Counted from the stretch's first letter, positions 1-8,309 are shown. The stretch: 64,000 nt of DNA from Pontibacterium sp049603715 (GCA_049603715.1 JBMYSW010000015.1:18144-82143); one strand, 5' to 3'. Notes: generated by a model not told the origin, from the letters alone. Numbers and translations are program-made.

Positions 1-130
1 GCGCTACACTGTGATGGGGCCTCCAGCCCTCATCTTTGTCGACCAAGAAGGTAAAGAGCGCAAAGACATGATGTTGGTGGGTACCTTGTCGGCTCAAGCG
101 TTAGTTAACCATCTTGGTTACTTGCGATAA
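1..130 (+). CDS. dsbD: DsbD C-terminal thioredoxin-like domain (5'-truncated)
   Basis: Only the last 42 codons are in the window; the reading frame begins at base 2 and stops at the TAA at 128-130. The tail contains a VMGPPALIF stretch, with the cis-proline context of thioredoxin folds, followed by a DQEGKE turn and a final helix, as at the end of the periplasmic gamma domain of DsbD. In that family this domain passes electrons from the membrane domain to DsbC and related periplasmic reductases. The CxxC active site and the membrane part lie upstream of the window, so a different membrane-bound thioredoxin-like protein cannot be excluded. Confidence 0.65.
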   Translation, partial: RYTVMGPPALIFVDQEGKERKDMMLVGTLSAQALVNHLGYLR

Positions 131-152
131 CCTCTTATCACTCTTAGCGCGA

Positions 153-193
153 GCTATACAACCACCTCGTTGTGAGGTGGCTGTTTGTATAGC
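153..193. terminator. Long hairpin between convergent genes
   Basis: Arms GCTATACAA and TTGTATAGC enclose a second stem CCACCTC/GAGGTGG with a short loop. It lies between the dsbD stop and the stop of the convergent hydrolase gene. There is no long T tract on either side, so termination is inferred from position and stem strength. Confidence 0.55.
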
Positions 194-198
194 AAGCC

Positions 199-744
199 TT
201 AAGCGATAAACCCTTTGCTAATGGCCTTAAACTCTGGGTGCTTAGCGGTTTGTAGCCACTCAAAGGCGACCATTTCACGACTCACAATAAACACACCCGC
301 ATCGCGTAAGCGTGCCATTGCGAGCGCTTTGTCGTTGGGGTTGCGGCTTTGGATGCAGTCTTCGAGTACGTAAACTTCACGTGCTTCTTTTTTAAGGGCA
401 ATGGCGGTTTGCAGCACGCAAACGTGAGCCTCTAAACCCGCAATAATCACTTGGCTAGGGCGCAACTGATTAATGCGTTGATGGCAGCCTGGCTCTAACA
501 TAGCTGAAAAGGCCATTTTGCTTAGAATATTCTCGGGCGAGAGCTGCTCGGCGATACTGGCTTGTGTGCCGCCTAAACCTTCGGGGTATTGTTCAGTGGC
601 AAGGGTGGGAATGCCCAGCTGCTTAGCAACTTGGCAAATCCATCGAATATTGTCGGTCAGTGCTTCTGGCTCTGGCATTGCCGCCAACAGTTTGTCTTGT
701 ACATCAATCACCAACAGCAGCGATTTATTCGGTTGAATCAACAT
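199..744 (-). CDS. Isochorismatase-family cysteine hydrolase
   Basis: A 181-residue protein of the isochorismatase-like hydrolase superfamily. The family's catalytic triad is visible as D14 (VIDVQD), K76 (SKMAFS) and C109 (AHVCV), so it is probably an active amidase or nicotinamidase-type hydrolase and not an isochorismatase itself, which lacks the cysteine. The TEQYPEGLG motif is shared with YcaC-like members. The start at 744 is preferred over the upstream ATG at 786 because AGAGGA lies just upstream of it and the protein then begins directly with the first beta strand. Substrate is unknown. It is convergent with dsbD and followed upstream by the DUF2889 gene on the same strand. Confidence 0.85.
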   Translation of the reverse strand: MLIQPNKSLLLVIDVQDKLLAAMPEPEALTDNIRWICQVAKQLGIPTLATEQYPEGLGGTQASIAEQLSPENILSKMAFSAMLEPGCHQRINQLRPSQVIIAGLEAHVCVLQTAIALKKEAREVYVLEDCIQSRNPNDKALAMARLRDAGVFIVSREMVAFEWLQTAKHPEFKAISKGFIA

Positions 745-823
745 AAAGTGTCCTCTGGGCGGCGCGCAAAAGCGTGAGCGGCGCACTCGCTAAACTAAGG
801 GGAAGCTGGGCAACAGAGTGATG

Positions 824-1387
824 TTATTGGTTCTGTTCGCCTTCGTAAAAATGAGGCCAGTAGGTTTCTACAATGGGGCCGCGAGAATCCATGGTGTGGC
901 AAGTGTCTAGCATCGAAGGCTTTTCGCCACCGTCTGACCAGTTGTTTTGTTCTGCACGGGTTTGGTGAGTGGCTTGATACGCCGTGGTGGCGATGGGCCC
1001 AAGTAACTCAACCAAGTGAGCGCAGCCATTTACGCCGCCAAACATATCACGCACTTTGCGGGTAAAGCCCGGCGCAATTTGTACGCCGATCAGGTGCTTG
1101 TAGGACAGAGCAATATCGGGGCACATTTTAAATGGCGTGTGGTCCATGGTGGCGTGCACATCTAAGATATTCAGCTCAAGGTCAATGGTGATACGAATTG
1201 CCATTTCGTGCAGTGGCTCGCCTGCTTCTAACAAACCATCTTTCTTTTCTTTAAGTGCCATTGCGTGGCTCTTAGTATCAAGCAAGTGGCCTTCAATATC
1301 CCATAAGCCATCTTCTCGTAAGTAACCTTGGCAGGTTACTCGGCGTGTATGCTGAAGGGTGCGCGGGGCAGGAGAAGGTAATGGCAT
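824..1387 (-). CDS. DUF2889 domain-containing protein
   Basis: A 187-residue protein that matches my recollection of DUF2889: an N-terminal HTRRVTCQGYLREDGLWDIEG segment split here by the usual acidic turn, a central DVHATMDHTPFKMCP stretch, and a C-terminal region with conserved Cys and His residues (around GCAHL and DTCHTMD). The family has no firm biochemical function. AGGA lies 8 bases upstream of the ATG. It sits on the minus strand between the cysteine hydrolase and the EAL-HDOD gene, with 79 bases to the former; whether they form one transcript is unclear. Confidence 0.8.
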   Translation of the reverse strand: MPLPSPAPRTLQHTRRVTCQGYLREDGLWDIEGHLLDTKSHAMALKEKKDGLLEAGEPLHEMAIRITIDLELNILDVHATMDHTPFKMCPDIALSYKHLIGVQIAPGFTRKVRDMFGGVNGCAHLVELLGPIATTAYQATHQTRAEQNNWSDGGEKPSMLDTCHTMDSRGPIVETYWPHFYEGEQNQ

Positions 1388-1472
1388 GGAGTTGTCCTAA
1401 CGAAGCTATAACAAGTCTTACAATACCATTATTGTACCTTTTCGAATGACCCTTGGGTATGGCGAGGCCGCC

Positions 1473-2696
1473 TTAGTGCGGGTTGATGGCTTGGAGGGTT
1501 TCCTCCGTCCACTCAATGGCTTCGCGGTAAGCGCTTTCGTAATCTGCAAAGTCGGTATCGGCATTTAGCTTGTGCCATTGGCCCGACTCATAAGCCATGA
1601 CTTGCGCCAGCACTTCACCCAGCTCACCTTGATAGTCGGTAACGGCAGTGATGACCGCTTCGGAAAGGGGGAGGTTTTCGAGTAAAACGCTTTGTTCTAC
1701 GCCTAACATGGTATGCATACCCGACACCATGCCCACCATAAAAAACCGACTCGCTTCAAAGTGATTTTGCTGCTTGGCAATGTGCTCGCACATGGCACTG
1801 CGCATTAGCAGCATGCGTGTGACTTCCTCGGGCACATTGGTTTCTTGATTAATAGATAGCACCGTCGTCCAGCGCCTCACTTGCTCCATACCCAGCAACA
1901 CCACGGCTTCCTCCACGGATTCGACTTTGCGAACCAGTGCGTAGGCGGCGGAGTTAACGATGCGTAAAAAGTGATAGGTCAGGCCGGGGTCCTGAATGAT
2001 GAGCTTTTCTAGCTCTTCAGGTGCAACGTCAGGGTCTTGTACCTGCGCCAGTAGTTGTAAAAGGGCACCTTGGTTGGCCGAAAGTTGCGAGCCTTTAACC
2101 AATTTGGGTTTGGATAATACAAAGCCCTGAAACAACTTAAAGCCTTGGCTAATGGTGGCATCTAATAACAAATGCGTCTCTATTTTGGTGGCGATAGGCA
2201 ATACATGGTGTTTTTGTGCGAGGGCCACACATTGGGCAAGTTCGTCTTCGCTCATCGCCGAAACATCAAACTTCGCCATGCTCATAATGGGTAGTAACTT
2301 AAGAGACTTAGAGCTGAGGGTACAGCCATCGAGTAGGGTGCGATAGCCTTCGCCTTTAAGTCGCTTTAGCGCCTTTACCACCGCATTGGTAAGCGAAATA
2401 TCCGCAGGGATTTCGAATACAACGCCCTCTGTTGGTACACTCGGCAGCGCTTCGTGCAACAGCATGTCCTCGCTCATATTAATAAAGGCGGGGAGTGTTT
2501 TCTTTTTTCCTTGTTTGCTGATGCTGGTATAGGCGTTTAACCATACATGCTGGGTTGCCGATGTGGCGTCGCTGGACGAAAACAGCAGGGGTTCGCCATT
2601 GGTTTTGTCGCCGCGGTATAAAAGCTCATACGCGATGGTTCGTTTGTGGCGATCAAAGATAGGTTGCCGGGCCATTAAGGTGGGCATGTGGCTCAT
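1473..2696 (-). CDS. EAL-HDOD domain signalling protein
   Basis: A 407-residue protein of the YuxH/EAL-HDOD class. Residues 1-195 form an EAL-like domain starting with ARQPIFDRHKRTIAYELLYR, the characteristic opening of this family; the usual EAL/DDFG metal-binding set is not evident, so c-di-GMP hydrolysis is doubtful. Residues about 200-390 form an HDOD domain (LLAQVQDPDVAPEELEKLI then DPGLTYHFLRIVNSA), a degenerate HD fold used for protein interaction in signalling. AAGGAG lies 9 bases before the ATG. The family takes part in motility and biofilm control in some bacteria; the role here is inference. Confidence 0.85.
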   Translation of the reverse strand: MSHMPTLMARQPIFDRHKRTIAYELLYRGDKTNGEPLLFSSSDATSATQHVWLNAYTSISKQGKKKTLPAFINMSEDMLLHEALPSVPTEGVVFEIPADISLTNAVVKALKRLKGEGYRTLLDGCTLSSKSLKLLPIMSMAKFDVSAMSEDELAQCVALAQKHHVLPIATKIETHLLLDATISQGFKLFQGFVLSKPKLVKGSQLSANQGALLQLLAQVQDPDVAPEELEKLIIQDPGLTYHFLRIVNSAAYALVRKVESVEEAVVLLGMEQVRRWTTVLSINQETNVPEEVTRMLLMRSAMCEHIAKQQNHFEASRFFMVGMVSGMHTMLGVEQSVLLENLPLSEAVITAVTDYQGELGEVLAQVMAYESGQWHKLNADTDFADYESAYREAIEWTEETLQAINPH

Positions 2697-2842
2697 GGGT
2701 CTAACTCCTTATCAGACGCCTAAACTGCAGATAACTTAAGGTATAGAAGTTAGCGGGTAGATTTTCAAGCAGATGTGGCGGTTATCACGCACAGAAGCGT
2801 TGCGACCTGCATTGGCTGCTATGCCGCCTGTGGTGATTAGAC

Positions 2843-2848
2843 TATAAT
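2843..2848 (+). promoter_or_regulatory. Probable -10 element for ylqF
   Basis: A perfect TATAAT lies 35 bases before the ylqF start. No good -35 hexamer is seen at 16-18 bases upstream, so the promoter call rests on the -10 box and position. Confidence 0.4.
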
Positions 2849-2882
2849 AGCCCTTTGTTGAACAAAGCAGTGTGGTTTTTAA

Positions 2883-3827
2883 ATGGCGATTAATTGGTTT
2901 CCTGGGCATATGCATAAGGCCCGTAAAGAAATCGCAAAAGTAATGGGTGAGATCGACGTAATTATTGAAGTACTCGATGCGCGCTTACCTCAATCAAGTG
3001 AAAACCCACTGGTCGACAGTCTGCGAAAAGATAAACCTTGTATCAAGTTGCTGAACAAAAGCGATTTGGCTGACCCAAAGCGCACGCAAGAGTGGATCGA
3101 CTACTTTAATAGCTTGCCAGCCACACAGGCGATCTCGCTCGACTATGAGCAAAAGAAGCTGATTAATCGTATTCCTGAGCTGTGTAAGCAAATGGTACCG
3201 GCGCGAGCCGCTGCGGGTCGCCCTGTTCGAGCCATGATTATGGGCATTCCTAACGTGGGCAAGTCAACGCTGATTAACGCCCTAATCGGCCGTAAAATTG
3301 CCAAAGTAGGCAATGAGCCTGCGGTGACTAAAAGCCAGCAAAAATTTACCACCAAAAACGGTATGGCCCTGTCCGATACGCCGGGAATTTTGTGGCCAAA
3401 AATTGAAGACCAAGACTCAGGTTATCGTTTAGCGGCCAGTGGTGCCATTAAAGATACGGCCATCGAATATGAAGATGTGGCCATGTATGCCGCTGAGTTT
3501 GTACTTCGCGCTTACCCTGAACTGACGCAAGCCCGCTACAAGCTAAAAGCACTGCCCGAAACCGGTGTGGCGCTGCTTGAAGAAATTGGCCGTAAGCGCG
3601 GTGGCTTACGCCCAGGCGGCGTAATTGATATGCACAAAGCCTCTGAAATTTTATTGCACGAGCTACGTGCTGCAAAGCTGGGTCGTATTAGCTTTGAAAC
3701 CGTGGCCGAGTGGGAAGAAAAACGCCGCTTAGCTGAAATTGCTCGCCTAGAGCAAGAAGCCGCCGAAAAAGCAGAGGCAGAAGCAAAGGCCGCTGAAGAG
3801 GCAGCCAACGCTCGTCATACTCGTTAA
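2883..3827 (+). CDS. ylqF: Ribosome biogenesis GTPase YlqF/RbgA
   Basis: A 314-residue circularly permuted GTPase. The G4 motif NKSD (58-61) comes before G1 GIPNVGKST (121-129) and G3 DTPG (165-168), the order diagnostic of the YlqF/YawG class. The N-terminus INWFPGHMHKA is also typical. Family members assist late assembly of the 50S subunit. The C-terminus (about 275-314) is a Glu/Ala/Lys-rich helix of low complexity that extends beyond the core domain. The next gene, 81 bases downstream, encodes a small basic protein that could be co-transcribed. Confidence 0.93.
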   Translation: MAINWFPGHMHKARKEIAKVMGEIDVIIEVLDARLPQSSENPLVDSLRKDKPCIKLLNKSDLADPKRTQEWIDYFNSLPATQAISLDYEQKKLINRIPELCKQMVPARAAAGRPVRAMIMGIPNVGKSTLINALIGRKIAKVGNEPAVTKSQQKFTTKNGMALSDTPGILWPKIEDQDSGYRLAASGAIKDTAIEYEDVAMYAAEFVLRAYPELTQARYKLKALPETGVALLEEIGRKRGGLRPGGVIDMHKASEILLHELRAAKLGRISFETVAEWEEKRRLAEIARLEQEAAEKAEAEAKAAEEAANARHTR

Positions 3828-3908
3828 AAGGCGACAGCCGTTGCCCTATCGCCTAATCGCACTTATTGAATAGTGTGATTAAACTGAACCTTATATAGAA
3901 GCACCCTT

Positions 3909-4211
3909 ATGACTAGACCAAAAAGTAAACGTAAAAACGCAAATCAGGTGATTATTGTTGACCGCGAAGGTCCGACGCGTCACGAGCGTTTAGCTGACCC
4001 CGACAGCTACGAAAACCGTAAAAAGCGCGCGATGAAGGCGAAAAAGAAAAAGCCTTCTGTTTACCAAAAAGAGCAAGAAGCGAAGAAAAAATCCGACGGT
4101 AATAACGACAAGCCAAAGCAAGGTGGTCGTTTGGCCGACAAGATTCGCAAGCTTAATGCTGAGAAAGAAAAACAAGCGGCAAAAAATAGCGACGAGTCTA
4201 GCGAAAGCTAG
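3909..4211 (+). CDS. Small lysine-rich hypothetical protein
   Basis: A 100-residue, highly charged protein not recognised. It has a basic start (TRPKSKRKNAN), a short hydrophobic patch VIIVDREGPTRHERL, then Lys-rich and probably disordered sequence (KKRAMKAKKKK), and an acidic Ser/Glu tail. An ATG follows a purine-rich leader. The composition resembles small ribosome-associated or nucleic-acid-binding proteins, and the position directly after ylqF fits a ribosome-related job, but that is inference only. Codon use looks like that of its neighbours. Confidence 0.65.
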   Translation: MTRPKSKRKNANQVIIVDREGPTRHERLADPDSYENRKKRAMKAKKKKPSVYQKEQEAKKKSDGNNDKPKQGGRLADKIRKLNAEKEKQAAKNSDESSES

Positions 4212-4325
4212 TTACGGCGCCTAACGCGTGTAAATGACGTTGCCGATAGAAAAGCTGAGTTTCGACTTGGCTTTTTTTATGTCGCAGCGCTTGGATGTAT
4301 AGCAATGAGTAGGGTGTAAAAAGCG

Positions 4326-5516
4326 ATGGCGAATCATGTAGATGTAGTCATTATTGGCGCGGGTGCGTCGGGTTTGATGGCAGCGGCCACGGCTGGGTAT
4401 CAAGGTAAGTCGGTACTAGTGATAGAGCACAGTAAAAAGATTGGCCGCAAAATATTAATGTCGGGCGGCGGTCGCTGTAACTTTACCAACATCCATAATG
4501 GCCCTCACAACTTTTTGTCCGATAACCCGCACTTTTGTAAATCGGCGCTTAGTCGCTACCCAGCTTCTGCCTTTATTGAGCTGGTGGAGCGTCATGGCAT
4601 CGAATATCACGAAAAAACCCTGGGTCAGCTTTTTTGTAATGAATCGAGCAAAGAAATTTTAAGCATGTTATTGACCGAGTGTGAGTGGGCCGGCGTTGAG
4701 CTAGTCACTGAAACACGGGTGAACAACATTGCCAAAACCGAGCAGGGGTTTAGCTTGCAATTAGAGGGCGCCCGTAGCGGTAAACTTAGCTGCGAAAGCC
4801 TCATGATCGCTACCGGTGGTTTGTCGATTCCTAATGGTGGAGCGACAGATTTTGCTTACCAAGTGGCTCAGCAGTTTGGCTTGCGCGTGGGTGCGACTCA
4901 GGCTGCATTGGTACCTTTTACCCTACAGCCCGCCGAGCTAGATCGACTGAAACCCCTTGCAGGTGTGAGCCATGATATTGCCGCGACCATTGGTAAAGTA
5001 AGCTTTAAAGAAGCCATGTTGTTTACGCACCGTGGTTTAAGTGGCCCTGCTATTTTGCAAATCTCGTCTTACTGGGTACCCGGTGGTGAAGTGGTGATCG
5101 ACTTCTTTCCTGATTTGGACTTAGATGTCCACCTTAAAGAGCAGCGTCAAAATCGGCCTAAAGCTGGTGTGCAGACGATTATGGCTGAGTTGATGAGTAA
5201 GCGAGTTGCTCAAATTTTGTGTGAGTGGTGGGGCTTTGAAGGCACTTTGGCCGATTTAAGCAACGAACGTATTGCGCAGATTGCCACGGCCTTCCACCAA
5301 TGGCGAGTGAAACCCAGCGGCACCGAAGGCTATCGTACCGCTGAGGTAACGCTGGGTGGCATTAATACCGACGATGTTTCATCAAAAACCATGGAAGCCA
5401 AAAACTGCCAAGGCCTTTACTTTATTGGCGAGTGTTTGGATGTTACTGGGCACTTGGGTGGTCACAACTTCCAGTGGGCGTGGGCGTCGGCCGTGGCTGC
5501 TGGGTTAGCTTGTTAG
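4326..5516 (+). CDS. BaiN/YhiN-family NAD(P)/FAD-dependent oxidoreductase
   Basis: A 396-residue flavoprotein of the HI0933/YhiN/BaiN family. The FAD-binding GAGASG lies at residues 11-16 in VVIIGAGASGLMAA; the family motif GRKILMSGGGRCNFTN follows, and the C-terminus has the usual GLYFIGECLDVTGHLGGHNF block that completes the FAD site. Members are cytoplasmic; the physiological substrate is unknown in most species, although clostridial BaiN reduces bile-acid intermediates. The gene appears monocistronic; the AT-richer stretch after it marks the border to the catabolic island. Confidence 0.9.
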   Translation: MANHVDVVIIGAGASGLMAAATAGYQGKSVLVIEHSKKIGRKILMSGGGRCNFTNIHNGPHNFLSDNPHFCKSALSRYPASAFIELVERHGIEYHEKTLGQLFCNESSKEILSMLLTECEWAGVELVTETRVNNIAKTEQGFSLQLEGARSGKLSCESLMIATGGLSIPNGGATDFAYQVAQQFGLRVGATQAALVPFTLQPAELDRLKPLAGVSHDIAATIGKVSFKEAMLFTHRGLSGPAILQISSYWVPGGEVVIDFFPDLDLDVHLKEQRQNRPKAGVQTIMAELMSKRVAQILCEWWGFEGTLADLSNERIAQIATAFHQWRVKPSGTEGYRTAEVTLGGINTDDVSSKTMEAKNCQGLYFIGECLDVTGHLGGHNFQWAWASAVAAGLAC

Positions 5517-5937
5517 TTTATCTCTACTTAATCGAGTAAATTTATAAATATCAATAACTTAAAAGTAGGCTAAATGTTTAGCCTACTTAACACTCTGTAT
5601 ACTCGTAAGTATCTCGCCTGTTCTAACATTAATATTTTTCACCTTTTAAAACAGATAGATTCAACATTCGTGTTGACTGGTTTTGCTCATCTCTGTATTT
5701 TATTTGATACAGGTGTACCACAAAATTACTTTAAGCTAAGAGTTACGCAAAAAGCTTGGCTAAAAACTAGGTGCGGGAGGAAACAGACCACAGGGAAACA
5801 CAGGACAAAGCTAAAAATAATAATGATCGATAAACAGGCTGGTGGGCCTATTACGGCTCAGTAGTGGATGGGTTTATCGAAGCCTTAAAACAAGACAAGT
5901 TTCTAGCATGCATCAATAATAATAAAGGAGGTGCAAA
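5517..5937. other. AT-rich intergenic leader of the symporter operon
   Basis: There is no credible gene in these 421 bases. An open frame at 5574-5864 has poor composition and no family resemblance. The stretch holds a promoter-like pair and an operator-like element (listed separately) about 210 bases before the symporter, which implies a long untranslated leader. Just before the next ATG there is a very strong ribosome site, AAGGAGGTGC. Confidence 0.6.
5673..5725 (+). promoter_or_regulatory. Symporter promoter with IclR-type operator
   Basis: TTGACT (5673-5678) and TATTTT (5696-5701) are separated by 17 bases. Immediately downstream, at the expected transcription start, is the dyad GATACAGGTGTACC (5706-5719) followed by ACAAAA. 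Near-identical elements occur at 9359-9377 and 10439-10458 before the cyclase and cupin genes. Binding by the IclR regulator encoded at 9584 is inferred, not shown. Confidence 0.55.
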
Positions 5938-7410
5938 ATGAACAATGTTGTCGCGTTGGTTCTTTTATACAACCTCGTCGTCATTGGCGGGATCGGCTTT
6001 TATCTTCGTTGGATGGAACGCCACAGTCACTCTACAATCGATATGGCACTCGGTGGGCGTAGCTCAGGTGTTGCAATGATGTCGGTTACTTTGGCAATTA
6101 CCTATTTAGGCTCTGCGCATGTTTATGGCCTAATGGAAATGTCATTTATTCTTGGCGCGGTCGCGCTTTGGTTCAGCTTCGCGCACACGATTCTGATGTG
6201 TGTAATCTGCTTAGGCACGGGTCCTTGGATTCGTCGCATGGGCGTATCGACCATTCCCGAACTGCTAGGCATGCTATTCGGCCAACGTATTCGCTTAATT
6301 TGCGCATGTGTTGCCAGCATGGTGGTATTTGGTTTGGTGACGCTTGAAACGCAAACCTTGGGCATTGGCATTTCTGCCATGTCTGATTGGCCATTAGGTT
6401 GGTCAGCTGTTCTAGGCGCAATGATCGGGACCGCTTATGTTTATTTTGGTGGTATTAAACAAACCATGTGGGTCAACTTGGTTAATGCCGTCGTGATGTA
6501 TGCGTCTATCTTTATTGCAGCGATCTATTTGACCTTTGCATTACCAGGTGGCTGGGATGCAGTGACTGATTACTATGTGAGTAACGGCACAGAGTTTAAG
6601 TTGAGTGTCTTTGGTGAGCCAACACTCCTTGCTTCTTTCTCTTTGGCAGCCATTTTCTCTGTTGTTTTTTCTCAATCTGTAAATCAGCAAGGCATGCAGG
6701 CATGTATGTCGGCCGAAAATGAAAAAGTCATTCGTAAATCATTATGGATTGCTGCACCGGTAAACGGCTTGTTTGGTGTTTTTCCTGTGCTGTGTGGCTT
6801 GGCTGCGGCAACCATTCCGGAGTTTGCTGAGCTAGGGCCAAAACTTGCTGGGGCGACCTTGGTGGTTAAGCTGCTGCCAACTTGGCTGGTTGTGTTGGTT
6901 CAGGCTGGCTTTATCGGAGCATTGCTATCAACGTTTGCGATGTCTGCGTTAGCGCCTGCGACAATTTTTGCCAAGGATATTATCGGGTCGTCGAAGGATG
7001 AGCCTTTAACACCAGAGCGCGAAAAGTCGATTATTCAAAGTGCGATCGTCATCATTGGTGTGATTGCAGGTTTTATGACCTTCTTCTTGCAGCCTAATGT
7101 TGTATTTGCCATTACTTGGCTATTCGCTTGGTTAGTACCTTTCTTCTTCATTATCGTCGCAGGCTTATTCTGGAAGCGCAGCGCAAGAGCGGCCTTTAAC
7201 GTGATTATGTGCTGTTGGGTTGTGAACATGGTTTGGTCGTTTGCCCCCCAAGTTAAAGGCGCATTGGGATTAGGCTTCTTAGAAAATCCTCATGTGGTGT
7301 CTTTGGTTGCATTACTGTCCGTCATTTTCTTTAACGTCATTGCTAAAGATGCGAAAGAGCCTTTATTTGCTAAGGGTACATCTGGAACGCTTACGGAGGC
7401 TGCTTCATGA
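5938..7410 (+). CDS. Sodium:solute symporter (SSS family)
   Basis: A 490-residue integral membrane protein with about 13 hydrophobic segments and the overall layout of the solute:sodium symporter family. The first helix begins VVALVLLYNLVVIGGIGF, and the SVTLAITYLGSAHVYGLMEMS stretch, read in parts, corresponds to the sodium-site helix. It would import a carboxylate, amino acid or similar solute coupled to Na+ for the catabolic genes nearby; the substrate cannot be read from the sequence. AAGGAGG precedes the ATG. The stop codon overlaps the ATG of the next small gene (ATGA at 7407), so the two are translationally coupled. Confidence 0.9.
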   Translation: MNNVVALVLLYNLVVIGGIGFYLRWMERHSHSTIDMALGGRSSGVAMMSVTLAITYLGSAHVYGLMEMSFILGAVALWFSFAHTILMCVICLGTGPWIRRMGVSTIPELLGMLFGQRIRLICACVASMVVFGLVTLETQTLGIGISAMSDWPLGWSAVLGAMIGTAYVYFGGIKQTMWVNLVNAVVMYASIFIAAIYLTFALPGGWDAVTDYYVSNGTEFKLSVFGEPTLLASFSLAAIFSVVFSQSVNQQGMQACMSAENEKVIRKSLWIAAPVNGLFGVFPVLCGLAAATIPEFAELGPKLAGATLVVKLLPTWLVVLVQAGFIGALLSTFAMSALAPATIFAKDIIGSSKDEPLTPEREKSIIQSAIVIIGVIAGFMTFFLQPNVVFAITWLFAWLVPFFFIIVAGLFWKRSARAAFNVIMCCWVVNMVWSFAPQVKGALGLGFLENPHVVSLVALLSVIFFNVIAKDAKEPLFAKGTSGTLTEAAS

Positions 7411-7523
7411 ATTTTGCTACGGAACTGTTTTTAGTGTCGACCGCAGTGATTATTGCAATTGTTCTTGGCTCGCAGTTGATTGCTGGCGTACTGAGCTCCG
7501 ACTCACTTAAAGGAGATGAATAA
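7407..7523 (+). CDS. Small single-span membrane protein, symporter-coupled (38 aa)
   Basis: A 38-residue ORF starting inside the symporter stop codon (ATGA overlap), with its own CGGAGG seven bases upstream. It has one hydrophobic helix (about residues 6-29, VSTAVIIAIVLGSQLIAGVL within it) and a short charged tail SLKGDE. Small accessory proteins encoded directly after sodium symporters are known, for example MetS-like subunits of NSS transporters and small partners of SSS transporters. This protein therefore probably assembles with the symporter, but I do not recognise a specific family. Overlap, ribosome site and operon position argue that it is real. Confidence 0.7.
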   Translation: MNFATELFLVSTAVIIAIVLGSQLIAGVLSSDSLKGDE

Positions 7524-7613
7524 ATGGAAATGCTAGACCCAACTCAAATTTGGATGTTAGGTATTATTGCCTTTGGTGCTGTGTTCTTTGCGGCTTACAA
7601 GGCCTATCACTAA
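7524..7613 (+). CDS. Second small membrane protein, symporter-coupled (29 aa)
   Basis: A 29-residue ORF that begins directly after the stop of the 38-residue protein with no spacer. Its own AAAGGAG lies eight bases before the ATG. The sequence starts MEMLDPTQIWMLG, continues with one hydrophobic helix and ends in AYKAYH. The short acidic N-terminus with a Trp at the membrane border resembles the symporter small accessory proteins found with SSS transporters. A strong terminator follows at 7636-7672, so the unit is symporter plus two microproteins. Confidence 0.65.
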   Translation: MEMLDPTQIWMLGIIAFGAVFFAAYKAYH

Positions 7614-7635
7614 GCCTTTACTAGGTGATTAAGCT

Positions 7636-7672
7636 AAAAAGCGGCATGAGTTGGTTCTCATGCCGCTTTTTT
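7636..7672 (+). terminator. Rho-independent terminator of symporter operon
   Basis: Perfect stem AAAGCGGCATGAG/CTCATGCCGCTTT with a six-base loop and a run of six T. It ends the symporter unit and faces the flavin reductase gene that comes from the other strand. Confidence 0.9.
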
Positions 7673-7682
7673 GTGTCTGGTT

Positions 7683-8183
7683 TTAACCGGTTATGTTTGG
7701 AGTTTTAGCTTCGGTATAGCTACCGTTCAGATACAGAAGTGGTGATCCTAGATCCGTGGTTCGGACCTGTTGCACATTGCCAATTACAATGAGGTGACTG
7801 CCATGGTCGACACATTTACTTACTTCGCAAAGGTAGGAGGCCTGGCTCCCTTCGAGAAGAGGGGCGGTTTCGTTACGAGTCCAGGCGCCCAAGATTTCGC
7901 GCTCAGCATGACTTGCGCCGCCAGCACAAGCGTTGGATAGAGCTTGGTGTTGGGTTTTGAGTGTATTGATTGAGAAGTGCTGTGCATGAGCGATTTGTTT
8001 ATAAAAGTCTGATGACTTGTTAATGCAGACCAGAAAGCTTGCTGGCTCCAATGAAACTACGGTTACAGCCGTCGCAGTCATGGCATAAAAGTCATCGACA
8101 TTATTACGTAATGCAATGATGTGAACGGTTTCGGCTGTTCCTCTGAGTGCTTGTTTTAGTTGATCTGAGATAGGCGAATTCAT
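7683..8183 (-). CDS. Flavin reductase-family protein (HpaC/RutF type)
   Basis: A 166-residue protein of the flavin reductase-like FMN-binding family. Typical features are FYAMTATAVTVVSLEPASFLVCIN near residues 32-55 (split here: MTATAVTVVS and LVCIN form the flavin-binding strands), the helix with FSINTL, and a C-terminal HSL-type segment replaced by SHLIVIGNV and the final PLLYLNGSY. Such proteins supply reduced FMN or FAD to a separate monooxygenase. No oxygenase component is encoded in the window, so the partner is elsewhere or the role differs. It lies downstream of the cyclase gene on the same strand, but a terminator sits between them. Confidence 0.85.
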   Translation of the reverse strand: MNSPISDQLKQALRGTAETVHIIALRNNVDDFYAMTATAVTVVSLEPASFLVCINKSSDFYKQIAHAQHFSINTLKTQHQALSNACAGGASHAEREILGAWTRNETAPLLEGSQASYLCEVSKCVDHGSHLIVIGNVQQVRTTDLGSPLLYLNGSYTEAKTPNITG

Positions 8184-8219
8184 AATTTATCCTCTGGTGT
8201 TTAGGTGCTCATAAACAGC

Positions 8220-8252
8220 AAAAAAAAAGCCCTGATTCGAAGAATGAGGGCC
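8220..8252 (-). terminator. Terminator after the cyclase-family gene
   Basis: On the minus strand GCCCT and AGGGC with an inner ATTC/GAAT stem and TTC loop are followed by a run of nine T. It separates the cyclase gene from the flavin reductase gene, either stopping or attenuating read-through. Confidence 0.75.
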
Positions 8253-8309
8253 TAAAAGAAGTTGAGTAAATTTCAGTGCTTAGGTGTTGCTTGATGTTGC
8301 AATAAAGGC

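Noticed and set aside
5574..5864. 96-codon ORF before the symporter
   Set aside because: AT-rich, unlikely composition, no family resemblance, and it covers the promoter and operator region.
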